Notes: a model not told the origin generated them from the letters alone. Counted from the stretch's first letter, positions 51,847 to 61,626 are shown. The stretch: DNA of 64,000 bases from RGIG4608 sp964413365 (GCA_964413365.1 CAYPRM010000001.1:1-64000), one strand, 5' to 3'. Numbers and translations are program-made.

Positions 51847-53262
51847 ATGAAAGCAAGTTTTAGAATATTAACCGTCGTTCTCCTCGTTGCGATAGTTCTC
51901 GCGACATTCTCGGGATGCCCTAATCCCGATTCGAGCACTACCACGACTACAACAACGACACGACCCACCACTACAAAGAAGCCTACCACTTCCTCTACCA
52001 CAGCCTCAGCGACGAAGCCCGATCCCGATGACTTCATCGACTTTGCAGGTCAGGTAAAGCTGGATCTCAATTCTGATAGGCTCAGAGAAGAGGTAACGGT
52101 CCATCAGTTCGTTGACGGAGACACGACACACTTTAATGTTCCTAAGACGATCGCGGCATCGGGCGTGTTGAAGGCGAGATATCTTGCCGTCAACACCCCC
52201 GAATCCACGGGCACTATCGAGGAGTGGGGCAAGGCTGCCTCCAATTACACGAGATCCAAGCTCGAGGCTGCTACATCTATTATTATAGAGAGCGACACCG
52301 ACACATGGAATCTCGACTCCACGGGCAAGAGACATCTTGTTTGGGTTTGGTATAAGACTGCGGATATGACTGAATACCGCAACCTCAATATCGAGCTTCT
52401 TCAGGAGGGACTTGCGATAGCGTCCAATTCTGCGCAGAATTCCTACGGAACATACTGCACAGATGCGATCGATCAGGCGCGTGCTTATGCGCTCTACGTT
52501 TATTCAAACGATAAGGATCCCGACTACTACTACGGCGAGGCTATTCAGCTCACGCTCAAGGAGGTCGCCACCAATCCTCAGAAGTATCTCGGCAAGACCG
52601 TTGCTTTCGAAGGACTTGTTACCAAGGACGACGGCAGCAGCATCTTCCTCGAGGAATTTGACGAGGAAACGGGCATGTACCTCGGCGTTACCTGCTTCAA
52701 GGGCTACTCCCTTCCCGGTAAGGGACAGGAGATCATCACCCCCGGTAACCGCGTGAGAATAGTCGGCTCTGTTCAGTACTACGAGGCAGGCGATATCTAT
52801 CAGATCTCCGACCTCAGCTACAGAGTTATGAGGCCGAGCGATCCCGATAACCTTCAGCTTATAAGCACAGGACACACCCCCGCATTTACACTCACAGACG
52901 CTGATACCTTCCTTAACACTAAGGTCTCCGTAACCATCAAGGGCGACGAGGACAATGAAACCGTCGAGGAATGGGACTATGCAAGGCTTGCCCTTAATAC
53001 GTCCATTGAGATGAAGAATCTCAAGGTTACAAGCGTTTATACTACCAATAACGGCGGCGACAATGATGGCGCTATGACGCTCACCTGCACCGTCGACGGA
53101 CATACGATCACAGTAAGGACAGTAGTCCTTCTTAAAGACGGCGTCCGCATCACCGAGGATTACTTTAAGGGTAAAACTATTGACGTTAAGGGAATCGTAG
53201 AGTCCTATAACGGCAAATACCAGATAAAGCTCCTCACACTCAACGACGTAGTCGTCAAATAA
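51847..53262 (+). CDS. Lipoprotein with staphylococcal-nuclease domain and OB-fold domains
   Basis: A 471-residue surface lipoprotein: lipobox FSGC (Cys24), a Thr/Pro-rich wall linker (29-60), an SNase domain (about 80-215), then OB-fold nucleic-acid-type domains (about 225-320 with VAFEGLVTKDDGSSIFL, and about 345-471 ending DVKGIVESYNGKYQIKL). SNase residues are conserved: Asp92 (VDGDTTHF), Arg111 and Glu119 (ARYLAVNTPES), Arg162 (GKRHLVWVW). The calcium ligand matching Asp40 is Asn116. Related in layout to Bacillus YhcR. Likely an extracellular nuclease; the Asn may alter metal use. Start ATG at 51847 lacks a good ribosome site; it lies 30 nt after the binding protein. Confidence 0.82.
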   Translation: MKASFRILTVVLLVAIVLATFSGCPNPDSSTTTTTTTTRPTTTKKPTTSSTTASATKPDPDDFIDFAGQVKLDLNSDRLREEVTVHQFVDGDTTHFNVPKTIAASGVLKARYLAVNTPESTGTIEEWGKAASNYTRSKLEAATSIIIESDTDTWNLDSTGKRHLVWVWYKTADMTEYRNLNIELLQEGLAIASNSAQNSYGTYCTDAIDQARAYALYVYSNDKDPDYYYGEAIQLTLKEVATNPQKYLGKTVAFEGLVTKDDGSSIFLEEFDEETGMYLGVTCFKGYSLPGKGQEIITPGNRVRIVGSVQYYEAGDIYQISDLSYRVMRPSDPDNLQLISTGHTPAFTLTDADTFLNTKVSVTIKGDEDNETVEEWDYARLALNTSIEMKNLKVTSVYTTNNGGDNDGAMTLTCTVDGHTITVRTVVLLKDGVRITEDYFKGKTIDVKGIVESYNGKYQIKLLTLNDVVVK

Positions 53263-53299
53263 TTTCAAAATAACAAAATAATATTTATAAGGAGTTATT

Positions 53300-56261
53300 A
53301 TGAAAAAAGTATTAAGTCTCGTACTTATCGTCATCATGTGCCTCTTCACCCTTACGTCCTGCGATATGTTTGACGTAAAGGCTTGGATCGGCACTAATAT
53401 GCCTTGGGTTGGCACGATCATTCCCGGTCTCACACCCGACCAGCCTGATCAGCCCGAGCCCGATCAGCCCACCACCCCCGCTACTGTAGCTGAGAACGCA
53501 AGAGATTATCTTGAGTCCATCTACATTAACTTCCTTGACAACAATAAGACACCCGCTGACTTCGAGCTTATCAGCTCCTTCAAGTTCAACGGTGCTACCG
53601 CTACTGTTGCATGGACAACCAACAACGAGTCCATCACCTTCGTTCCCAAGGCGGGCAAGGAGGACACAATCGTTATCGCAACTCTCCCCGCAAGAGGTGA
53701 GGCAGATGTTGAGTACGTTCTCACAGGTACAGTTACCGCTGCTGACGGCTCCACAGCAACTCTCTCCTACACTCTCGTAATTCCTCAGATGGCTATCAAC
53801 ACATACGCTGAGTATGCTGCTGCAGCTAACGGTGATCTTATCACAGTTGAGGGTATCGTTACAGGTATCACAAAGAAGAGCGACGGCTGGTCCGCTAATA
53901 ACCTCTTCCTTCAGGATGCTGACGGCGGTTACTACGTATACAACCTCGCTGACGACCAGCTTAACGGCGTTGAGGTCGGCATGAAGGTTCGCGTAAGCGG
54001 AAGCAAGGACAACTACAACGGAACATACGAGGTAGTAAGCGCAAGCGTTTCTATCGTTGATTCCAATAAGGCTCCCGTAACTCCTGCAGACTACACCGAG
54101 CTTCTTAAGAACGCTGAAGGCCTTGAGGCTGAGGAACTCGTTGGTAAGCAGGCATTCCTCGTAACCATTAAGGGCGTTACCATCCTTGAGGCTGGTGACA
54201 ACGGTTACTACTACTTCCAGATCGGAGAGCACAAGGTATATCTTAGAATATCCTCCTCCAACAACCCCTGCACAAGCGCAGATACAGACGCAATCAAGGC
54301 TGCACACGCTGCAAACTTTGGTAACACAGGTGATGTAACTGGTCTTGTATCCATTTACAGCAATAAGTTCTATCTCACTCCCGTTTCCGGCGATGCTTTC
54401 AACAACTTCACAGTAGTTGAAAAGACCGACGCTGAGAAGGTTGCATACGAGAAAGAAAACCTTTCCATAAAGACATCCTACAGCAATGCCGGCGAGTATA
54501 CCCTTCCCCTTGTAGGCGCTAACTACACTGACGTTGTAGTAAGCTGGGTATCCGGAAGCGAGATCATCGTTATCGGTGAGAACGGTGCTATTACCGTAAC
54601 TCTTCCCGATGAAAATACAAACGTAACTCTTACAGCTACATTCAAACTTGGCGACGTGACCGAGACCAAGCAGTACACGGTTTCTGTTGCAGCTAAGCCC
54701 AAGGTTGCATTCAATATCGTTGATACCCCCGTAGTCGGCAATGAGTATTACTTCATGGTCGAGCAGGGCAACCTTGACAATAAGAAGCTCTTCGCTCTCG
54801 GCGAGATGAACGGCAACTTCATGAAGACTGTTGAGGACTACACCACCGCTCTTAAGGTAAAGGTTCTCCAGGCAGAGGGTGGCTACTATCTCCAGATCGG
54901 TGAGAAGTACATTGGTATTTCTTCTTACACAAATTCTAGCAACAAAACATCCTACAAGATCACTCTTGACGATGCTGCAACCACCGTATTCGCATGGAAC
55001 ACAGAGCACAAGACCTTCACAACCCAAATTGGGAATGTAGATCTCTACATTGGTGCTTACAACTCATATGAAACTTTCAGTGCAAGCAACATCAGCTACA
55101 TCGGCACAAGCTTCCCCGCACACCTTGTAACTGTTGGCGCAGCTGCAGTTATTGATGACGGTGACTACACGATCTCCGCAGGCGGCATTCACTTGGGTGC
55201 TCTCGCTGAGGATAAGACCTACGGCTACCTTCCCAAGGCAGATGTCGGTGCAGCTTTCACGATCAAGAATGTTGACGGTGGCATTACAATTCAGGATTCC
55301 TACGGACGTTATCTCTACATGTCCGGAAGTTACAATAGCTTCCAGCTTGGCAATACCGCTCCCGAGGACGGCTCTCATGTTTGGAAGGTTACAGTTAACG
55401 CCGACGGAACATACACATTTGTAAACTCCGTAACCGAAAAGATCATAGGCTATAGCACTGGCTTCAACTCCGCCGGTGCTTATGCAGAGGCTGGAACGAA
55501 CGTTGTTGCTCTTACACTTGCAGCTTATGTTGCTCCCTCCGATCCTGATCCCGATCCTGATCCTACTCCCGATCCCGATCCTACTCCCGATCCCGATCCT
55601 GATCCTACTCCCGATCCCGATCCCGATCCTACTCCCGATCCCGATCCCGATCCTANNNNNNNNNNNNNNNNNNNNNNNNNNNNNNNNNNNNNNNNNNNNN
55701 NNNNNNNNNNNNNNNNNNNNNNNNNNNNNNNNNNNNNNNNNNNNNNNNNNNNNNNCCGATCCTACTCCCGATCCCGATCCCGATCCTACTCCCGATCCCG
55801 ATCCCGATCCCGATCCTACTCCCGATCCTGATCCCGATCCCGAGCCTGATACTCCTGCCATTTCTACGAAGTATGAAATGAGCACAATATTCACCACAAC
55901 CATTACTAATACTACCGATGTAAAGTCTGCAGACGGATTCGTTACTTTTAAACTTGTCAGCAATTCATTAGCAGGCAATGCATCTGGAGAGCTTCGTGTT
56001 TATGCAAATAAATCCGGTGTTATTGAATTCAGCAAGGCAATAACTTCTCTTACGATAAATGCACGTGGCAAGGATGGTGGTGCTTCCAATGTTACTGTAT
56101 ATGTTTCCAACGATGGTGTTACATACACAGAAGTATCTACCGTATCCTTTACAACTGCTTCTGATGCTAATTTCACTCTTGATGGATCTTATAAGTATGT
56201 GAAGATCGCAGCTTCTGGCAAACAGCTTCAGATTTTATCCCTTACAGTAGTATACGAGTAA
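53300..56261 (+). CDS. Large surface lipoprotein with Ig-like, OB-fold and Asp-Pro-Thr-Pro repeat regions (interrupted by assembly gap)
   Basis: Lipobox LTSC (Cys21) after a signal helix; then an Ig-like domain (about 60-165), an OB-fold domain (about 175-275, LITVEGIVTGITKKSDGWSANN), a second OB-like or linker part, another Ig-like domain (about 385-470, LPLVGANYTDVVVSWVSGSEI), two beta-rich domains (about 475-620 and 620-750), an Asp-Pro/Thr-Pro repeat spacer, and after the 100-N gap a C-terminal beta domain ending LQILSLTVVYE. The frames on the two sides differ, which is expected if the N run is a placeholder, so one protein is inferred. ATG at 53300 after AAGGAGTTATT. Probably cell-surface display or binding; ligand unknown. 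Confidence 0.7.
55541..55850 (+). repeat. Tandem repeat coding Asp-Pro and Thr-Pro, around the gap
   Basis: Imperfect repeats of an 18-bp unit CCTACTCCCGATCCCGAT run up to the gap and resume after it. They encode a proline-rich spacer. The assembler probably failed to resolve copy number. Confidence 0.9.
55656..55755. other. Assembly gap of 100 Ns
   Basis: Exactly 100 Ns, the usual placeholder for unknown length, sit inside the repeat. True length cannot be inferred. Confidence 0.99.
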
Positions 56262-56274
56262 TACACTACTCTCT

Positions 56275-56294
56275 CCCCCGCCTTCGGGCGGGGG
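56275..56294 (+). terminator. Terminator after the surface lipoprotein
   Basis: CCCCCGCC (56275-56282), TTCG loop, GGCGGGGG (56287-56294), then ACTTTTTA. Confidence 0.92.
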
Positions 56295-56308
56295 ACTTTT
56301 TATATTAA

Positions 56309-56336
56309 AAAAGCAGAGACACAAATCTCTGCTTTT
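56309..56336 (-). terminator. Terminator of the nrnA-surE operon
   Basis: AAAAGCAGAGA (56309-56319) pairs with TCTCTGCTTTT (56326-56336); a T run follows on the reverse strand. Confidence 0.85.
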
Positions 56337-56354
56337 AATTTTATTTAGCTATGC

Positions 56355-57083
56355 TTATTTTTTGAACATCTCGGTGAGGCGAGCGAACGCCGGGAGGTCG
56401 GTACGCTCCTTCGTCATCGGGGTTACCGAGATATAGCCCTCGGCAAATGCGATAGTATCGCGGTCCTTATCCTCGGGGTGGGAGTCGGGGATCGCGACGC
56501 CGTGCTGAATGTAAGTCGTTTCGTCGACCTGATAGAAGGAATCCGAGAAGAAGGCATCGCCCTGCTTCGTTATCTTAATTCCCTTCACCGTCTCGGGGAT
56601 ATTGACGTTATACAGTCCTGCGTGGTCAAAAAGTGCGTTGTCGACGATGAAGCTATACGCCGCATCAAGATATTCCGCCGCACCCTCAAGGTTGTCCGTG
56701 GTGGTCGAAAATGCTATTCCGCGGTGGTTCTGATGTGCCGCCTCGAATATTGCACCCATCGTTCCCGAATAAATGATATCTCCGCTCATATTGACGCCTC
56801 GATTTATGCCCGAGAGCACGAGATCGTACGTCCTTCCAAGCCCGACCGTGCCAAATCTGACGCAGTCGGCAGGTGTTGACGCCATGGAATACGCCTCGAC
56901 GCCCTCAATGAGGTCGACACGCTTTATCTCGATGGGATTCATAAAATCTATCGCGTGGCTCTTACCGCTCTGCTCGTGCTTGGGTGCGATCACCGTTACC
57001 TCTCCGTACTTCATCGCCCACTCGGCAAGGAGCTTTATTCCCTGCGCCTCTATTCCGTCATCGTTAACTATCAGAAATCTCAT
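56355..57083 (-). CDS. surE: 5'/3'-nucleotidase SurE
   Basis: Removes phosphate from nucleoside monophosphates and short 3' ends. 242 residues with the metal site VNDDGIEAQGI (Asp8, Asp9), PKHEQSGKSHAI, and SGINRGVNMSGDIIYSGTMGA. Last gene of a three-gene operon with two NrnA-like genes; its ATG overlaps the TGA of the upstream one (ATGA). The position makes sense: oligonucleotide degradation gives nucleotides that SurE can dephosphorylate. Confidence 0.95.
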   Translation of the reverse strand: MRFLIVNDDGIEAQGIKLLAEWAMKYGEVTVIAPKHEQSGKSHAIDFMNPIEIKRVDLIEGVEAYSMASTPADCVRFGTVGLGRTYDLVLSGINRGVNMSGDIIYSGTMGAIFEAAHQNHRGIAFSTTTDNLEGAAEYLDAAYSFIVDNALFDHAGLYNVNIPETVKGIKITKQGDAFFSDSFYQVDETTYIQHGVAIPDSHPEDKDRDTIAFAEGYISVTPMTKERTDLPAFARLTEMFKK

Positions 57084-58063
57084 AACCAGCCCTCGTTATT
57101 CTCCTTGTAATCCTTAAGACGCGCGTCCGCATCGGCTATGAGCGCGTTCATCTCGTCAATGCTGTAAACGGTAGCACCGCAAGCGCATGCATGTCCGCCG
57201 CCGTGGTACTTCTCACCAATGGTATTCACGGGCACAAATCGCGAGCGAAGTCTGACTCTGATGCTGCCGTCGGGGTAATCTATAAACGCTATCCAGATAA
57301 GGCTGCCCTTGATCGAGTCCATAAGGGAAACTGCGTTCGACGCCTGCTCGGTGGTGAGGGCGAATTTCTCCTGCATCTCCCTTGTAACGTGGAGGTATAC
57401 TAACCCATTTTCCGTCATCTGCATTCTCTCGCGTGCGTATGCCTCAAACTTGAACTCCTTGAAGTCGCGCAGGTAGAGGTGGGCATAAAGTATATCAGTA
57501 TCTACTCCCTGATCGAGCATCAGACCTGCATATCTGAGCGTATCACCCGAGACGTCGCGGAAACGGAAGCGTCCCGAGTCCGTTACCATGCCGCAGTATA
57601 TGTACGTTGCCGCCTTGGTATTGATCTTCAACTCGTCGCGGAAGGTGTCGTAGAATTCAGCGATCATCTCGCAGGTTGAGGACTTTTCCTCAATCACCCA
57701 ATGGTAGTCGCCGTAGTGCTTGTCGGTGATGTGGTGGTCGATCTTGCATATCTCACGGCAGAGGGTATATTTCTTGTTTGAGATCCTCTCCTCCGTCCCC
57801 GTGTCGAGCACAAGCCCGAGCGCATCGGCGTAAAGCGCGTCGTCAATGGGCACGTCCTCAGGACCGAGGAACTCGAGATAGTCCGAAAAATCGGCATTTT
57901 GAAGGTAGATCTCCTTCTCGGGGTAGGTCAGACGCAGGATCTCCTGCAATCCCTTGGTCGAGCCGACCGCGTCGCCGTCGGGACGGTAATGGCGGAAGAT
58001 GATTATCCTGTTGTACTCCTTGATCTTATCGAGGATCTGTTTTTTTCTCTCGTAATTTGTCAT
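57080..58063 (-). CDS. DHH/DHHA1 phosphoesterase, NrnA-like (copy 1)
   Basis: A 327-residue nanoRNase/pAp-phosphatase type protein. Motifs: RHYRPDGDAVGS, DTGTEERIS, KIDHHITDKHYGDYHWV (the DHH) and the C-terminal DHHA1 motif YHGGGHACACGATV. NrnA degrades 2-5 nt RNA and hydrolyses pAp, c-di-AMP breakdown products included. About 34-40 % similar by eye to the neighbour, which suggests a tandem duplication. ATG at 58063 after AAAGGATACAAAA. Overlaps surE by 4 nt. Confidence 0.9.
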   Translation of the reverse strand: MTNYERKKQILDKIKEYNRIIIFRHYRPDGDAVGSTKGLQEILRLTYPEKEIYLQNADFSDYLEFLGPEDVPIDDALYADALGLVLDTGTEERISNKKYTLCREICKIDHHITDKHYGDYHWVIEEKSSTCEMIAEFYDTFRDELKINTKAATYIYCGMVTDSGRFRFRDVSGDTLRYAGLMLDQGVDTDILYAHLYLRDFKEFKFEAYARERMQMTENGLVYLHVTREMQEKFALTTEQASNAVSLMDSIKGSLIWIAFIDYPDGSIRVRLRSRFVPVNTIGEKYHGGGHACACGATVYSIDEMNALIADADARLKDYKENNEGWL

Positions 58064-58075
58064 TTTTGTATCCTT

Positions 58076-59017
58076 TCAATTATTTTCGGAGGTAAGTGCG
58101 ATAAGGTCAGCGAGCATGAGCATTGCCGTTTCCCTGTTGGGAACGGTCGCTCCGCTTGCCTTCGCGTGTCCGCCGCCGCCGTATTTTGCGGCGATGGGGT
58201 TGATGTTATACTTGCTCGAGCGAAGCTCGCAGAGGACTCCATTCTCAGTCTCGGTGAAATTCACCCAGATGTCTATCCCTCGTATGTCGCTCATCGTATT
58301 TACCATTCCACGCGAGACCGTAAAGGTGTCAACACCGTAGGATCTCAGCTCGTCGAGCGTGGTGTAGATGTACGCCACGGGAGCGTCGGTCTTGTTTATC
58401 TTCATTACGAAGCGTGCGCGGAGCTGTACGGACGATAGCTCGTCGGAATAGAGATTTGAGAAGATGTCGTTCGTCGAAAAGCCCTGCTCCATAAGAAACG
58501 ACGCAACACGGAAGGTCTGCGCGCTCGTGGAATCGTAGCGGAAGCGTCCCGAGTCCGTTATCATGCCCGTGTAGAGGGATTTTGCGGCGAGCGGTGGCAC
58601 CTTAAGCCCTGTTTGCATTGCGAACATACCTATAAGCCCACAGCAGGACTCAAAGCTCGTGTCTATGACCTCAAGCTCCGCGAATTTCTCGCAGAAAATG
58701 TGGTGATCCATTTTGATAGTAGTATCAGCAAGAGTGTATCTGCCGTCGGAGATCATGCTGACCGCACTCGTGTCGAGAATGAACGCGAGCGCACCGTTGT
58801 AGTACGAGTCGGGGATCTCGTCCGTCGCGCAGTCCTCCATGAAGCCGTAACGCTTCGAGGCGTCGCCGACGGTGTATATCTCCTTTTCGGGGTAGTTAGC
58901 CTTCAGAATGTGCTTTAGCCCTATCTGCGAGCCGAGAGCATCACCATCGGGATTTGAATGTCTGTGAATGATTATCCTGTCGTATTTTTCGATCAGTTCT
59001 ATTACCTTTTTGAACAT
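58076..59017 (-). CDS. DHH/DHHA1 phosphoesterase, NrnA-like (copy 2)
   Basis: A 313-residue paralogue of the next gene: RHSNPDGDALGSQIGLKHIL, DTSAVSMIS, KMDHHIFCEKFAELEVID and KYGGGGHAKASGATV. ATG at 59017 (MFKKVIEL) was chosen because AAAGGA lies 8 nt upstream, rather than the ATG at 59044 that overlaps the promoter region. First gene of the operon with copy 1 and surE. Both copies keep the metal motifs, so both should be active, perhaps on different substrates. Confidence 0.9.
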   Translation of the reverse strand: MFKKVIELIEKYDRIIIHRHSNPDGDALGSQIGLKHILKANYPEKEIYTVGDASKRYGFMEDCATDEIPDSYYNGALAFILDTSAVSMISDGRYTLADTTIKMDHHIFCEKFAELEVIDTSFESCCGLIGMFAMQTGLKVPPLAAKSLYTGMITDSGRFRYDSTSAQTFRVASFLMEQGFSTNDIFSNLYSDELSSVQLRARFVMKINKTDAPVAYIYTTLDELRSYGVDTFTVSRGMVNTMSDIRGIDIWVNFTETENGVLCELRSSKYNINPIAAKYGGGGHAKASGATVPNRETAMLMLADLIALTSENN

Positions 59018-59047
59018 TTTCTCTATCCTTTCATACTTTATCATTAT

Positions 59048-59076
59048 ATTATACTATATATCATCGAATTTTGCAA
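59048..59076 (-). promoter_or_regulatory. sigma-A promoter of the nrnA-nrnA-surE operon
   Basis: Reverse strand: TTGCAA (59076-59071), 17 nt, TATAAT (59053-59048). Confidence 0.7.
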
Positions 59077-59116
59077 ACATTTTTTCATAATTTTGAAGAT
59101 TTTTTTGCATAGGTAC

Positions 59117-59145
59117 TTGAAAAGCTGTAAAATATAGGTTATAAT
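59117..59145 (+). promoter_or_regulatory. sigma-A promoter of the HAD gene
   Basis: TTGAAA (59117-59122), 17 nt, TATAAT (59140-59145). Confidence 0.8.
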
Positions 59146-59189
59146 ATGGTGGATAGCTTTATAAATAATGTGTTTAGGAGGATATATTT

Positions 59190-60080
59190 TTGAGTAATTC
59201 CAAGAAAAAGCCGATCATTGCGATCTGCTACGATTTTGACAAGACGCTTTCCCCCGACGATATGCAGACCTTCACACTCATTCCCTCGTTCGGTGTCAAC
59301 GTTGCCGAGTTCTGGCATGAGTCGGACGAGCTTGCGACCGAGAACCGCATGGAGATGAATCTTGCGTGGATGTACGAGCTTGTAAAGTACTCTAATTTCA
59401 AGGGAAAATCTCTCAAGAGAGATTATTTCAGAGAGTCGGGCGCGTCGGTAAAGCTGTATGACGGCGTTAAAACGTGGTTCTCTCGCATCAATCAGTACGC
59501 GGAGAGTAAGGGCATCGAGGTCGAGCACTACGTTATCTCCTCGGGACTGCGCGAGATCATCGAGGGCAGTGAGATAGCCGAGGAATTTAAGAAGATCTAC
59601 GCATCGTCCTACCTCTACAACGCCGACGGCGTGGCGGTTTGGCCCGCTCAGGCTGTAAACTACACCAATAAGACGCAGTACCTCTTCCGCATCTCCAAGG
59701 GCTTCCTTGATGAGCACGACGAGAGAGTCAACGACTCCGTCCCCAAGAATGAGCGCCGCGTTCCCTTCTCCAATATGGTCTACATAGGCGACAGCGCGAC
59801 GGATATCCCCTGCATGCACCTTGTTAAGGAGCGTGGCGGCTATACCATCGGCGTTTTCGATCCCGTCAAGGACAATAGAGAGAAGGTCTATAAGCTTCTC
59901 AATGACGGAAGGCTCACCTTCTACGCTCCCGCGGATTACACCGCAAAGAGTGCGATGTCGAAGTATCTCAAGCAGATAATCGACACCATCGCCCTCAATG
60001 AGAAGATCAAGGAGGAGCAGCGTCTCCTCGAGCGTCCTGCTATTGATTTCAAGAACGCTACCGAAGCAACTGACGCTTAA
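59190..60080 (+). CDS. HAD-superfamily phosphatase
   Basis: A 296-residue HAD hydrolase with motif I ICYDFDKTLSP (Asp15, Asp17), motif II VISSGLREI, and motif IV VYIGDSATDIPC. Motif III Lys probably lies in NYTNKTQ. The start is a TTG at 59190, eight bases after AGGAGG. The substrate cannot be named; this clostridial subgroup has a long C-terminal helix rich in charge. Divergent from the nrnA operon. Confidence 0.88.
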   Translation: MSNSKKKPIIAICYDFDKTLSPDDMQTFTLIPSFGVNVAEFWHESDELATENRMEMNLAWMYELVKYSNFKGKSLKRDYFRESGASVKLYDGVKTWFSRINQYAESKGIEVEHYVISSGLREIIEGSEIAEEFKKIYASSYLYNADGVAVWPAQAVNYTNKTQYLFRISKGFLDEHDERVNDSVPKNERRVPFSNMVYIGDSATDIPCMHLVKERGGYTIGVFDPVKDNREKVYKLLNDGRLTFYAPADYTAKSAMSKYLKQIIDTIALNEKIKEEQRLLERPAIDFKNATEATDA

Positions 60081-60085
60081 TAATA

Positions 60086-60119
60086 AAAAATCAAGCCCTG
60101 CACGCAGGGCTTGATTTTT
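60086..60119. terminator. Bidirectional terminator between HAD and M32 genes
   Basis: AAAAATCAAGCCCTG (60086-60100) and CAGGGCTTGATTTTT (60105-60119), CACG loop. Confidence 0.92.
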
Positions 60120-60120
60120 A

Positions 60121-61626
60121 TTATTTGAGGGAGTAGATCCTTGAGTATTTCTTCTCGAGATAGTCTGTAAAGTACGTGGGATCGAATTCCTCGCCGAGAA
60201 CGTCCGAGAGAAGCTCCGAGGGCGTCTTGAGCGAGCCGTATTTCCAAATGTGCTCCCTGTTCCACTCGTTTATGGGAGCGAAATTGCCTTCGGATAGGCA
60301 CTTATCAACGTCGACAGTCTCACGCATCTTCGCAAGGAAGTGCGCACCGTAGGCAGATCCCAGAGCGTACGACGGAAAATATCCGACAGAACCGCCCGAC
60401 CAATGGCTGTCCTGAAGCACGCCCTCTCTGTCGCAGGGCACCTCCACGCCAAGGTACTCGTAATAGAGCCTGTTCCACTCCGCAGGCAGATCTGCCACCT
60501 CAAGCTCGCCGCTCATAACACGCTTCTCAAGCTCGTAGCGTATCATTACGTGCAAGCAGTACGTAACCTCGTCCGCCTCAGTCCTGATCAGCGAGGGTGT
60601 AACGAGATTGACCGCCCTGTAAAGATCGTCGGCAGAATAGCCTCTCATCTGCTCGGGAAAGCACTCGCAGACCTTGGGAAAGATATAATTCACAAATGCC
60701 TCGCTCCTGCATAGAATGTTCTCATAGAAGCGGCTCTGGCTCTCGTGTATGCCCATGGAAACGCCACCGTCGAGGTAGGTATATGCATACTCGTCGTCAG
60801 AGTTCATATCGTAGAGAGCGTGTCCACCCTCGTGAATGACGCTGTACATTGAGGACGCCATATTATCACGCTGATAGTTGGTGGTGATGCGAACGTCATG
60901 GTGCGAGCCGATGCTCGTTGTGAAGGGATGCTCGGTCGTTCCAAGACCGCAGATACCGAGGTCAATGCCCATAGTTTTCATAAGCTCGAGGGCGAATTTT
61001 TCCTGCGAGATCTCGTCAAAATCGCCGTGGATGCAGGAATCGTCGACCTGCCCTGCCTCGCCGATCCTCCTTATGAGGGGAAGCAGTCTTGACCTGAGAG
61101 TGTCGAAGAATTCATCGCACTTCTCCATCGTGAGTCCCTTCTCATACTGATCGAGGCAATAGTCGTAGGGGTGCTTTTCGGGAGCGCAGTAGTGTGCAAA
61201 TTTCTTGTTATATTCAAATATCTGCTCGAGCACGGGGCGGAAAAGCTCAAAGTTGCTCTCCTCCTTCGCTCTGTGCCAGACGTCGTCCGCCTCTACGAGC
61301 AGCTCCTGATACGCGACATAATCCTCGATCGGTATCTTCTTCATCTCCTTCATACCGTTATATGCAAGGTAGACCATTCTCTGCTCCTTCCTATCAAGCT
61401 CCTCCTTGTGGGAGTCGAGAAATTCGAGAAGCGAGACGGTTTTCTCGTCAGTAGTGATCTTATAGGTCTCCTCGCTGAGTATGCTGAGAGCGTGCGCGCG
61501 GTTCTGCGCAGTCTTTTTGGGCGCTGTGATCGCTCCGTCGTAATATATCAGGGACATTGCGTGATTATACGCGCTGAGCTTCGATTGGAGGGCGTACAGC
61601 TCCGATATTGCTTCCTTCAAGTTCAT
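60121..61626 (-). CDS. M32-family carboxypeptidase
   Basis: Zinc carboxypeptidase of the Taq carboxypeptidase family, 501 residues, usual length. HEGGH zinc motif in SVIHEGGHALYDM, followed by GVSMGIHESQSRFYENI (second HE motif), and TSIGSHHDVRITTNY (substrate binding). Cytoplasmic. Trims amino acids from the C-terminus of peptides. Start ATG at 61626 after AAAGGAGTAAATTTAT. Co-transcribed downstream of the barnase-like lipoprotein, 15 nt apart. Confidence 0.95.
   Translation of the reverse strand: MNLKEAISELYALQSKLSAYNHAMSLIYYDGAITAPKKTAQNRAHALSILSEETYKITTDEKTVSLLEFLDSHKEELDRKEQRMVYLAYNGMKEMKKIPIEDYVAYQELLVEADDVWHRAKEESNFELFRPVLEQIFEYNKKFAHYCAPEKHPYDYCLDQYEKGLTMEKCDEFFDTLRSRLLPLIRRIGEAGQVDDSCIHGDFDEISQEKFALELMKTMGIDLGICGLGTTEHPFTTSIGSHHDVRITTNYQRDNMASSMYSVIHEGGHALYDMNSDDEYAYTYLDGGVSMGIHESQSRFYENILCRSEAFVNYIFPKVCECFPEQMRGYSADDLYRAVNLVTPSLIRTEADEVTYCLHVMIRYELEKRVMSGELEVADLPAEWNRLYYEYLGVEVPCDREGVLQDSHWSGGSVGYFPSYALGSAYGAHFLAKMRETVDVDKCLSEGNFAPINEWNREHIWKYGSLKTPSELLSDVLGEEFDPTYFTDYLEKKYSRIYSLK

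Noticed and set aside
53312..55027. 571-codon open frame on the minus strand
   Set aside because: Antisense shadow of the surface lipoprotein; codon bias of the plus-strand gene opens it.
55541..55850. Repeats near the gap as a CRISPR array
   Set aside because: Units are directly adjacent with no spacers and keep a protein-coding frame; no cas genes in the window.
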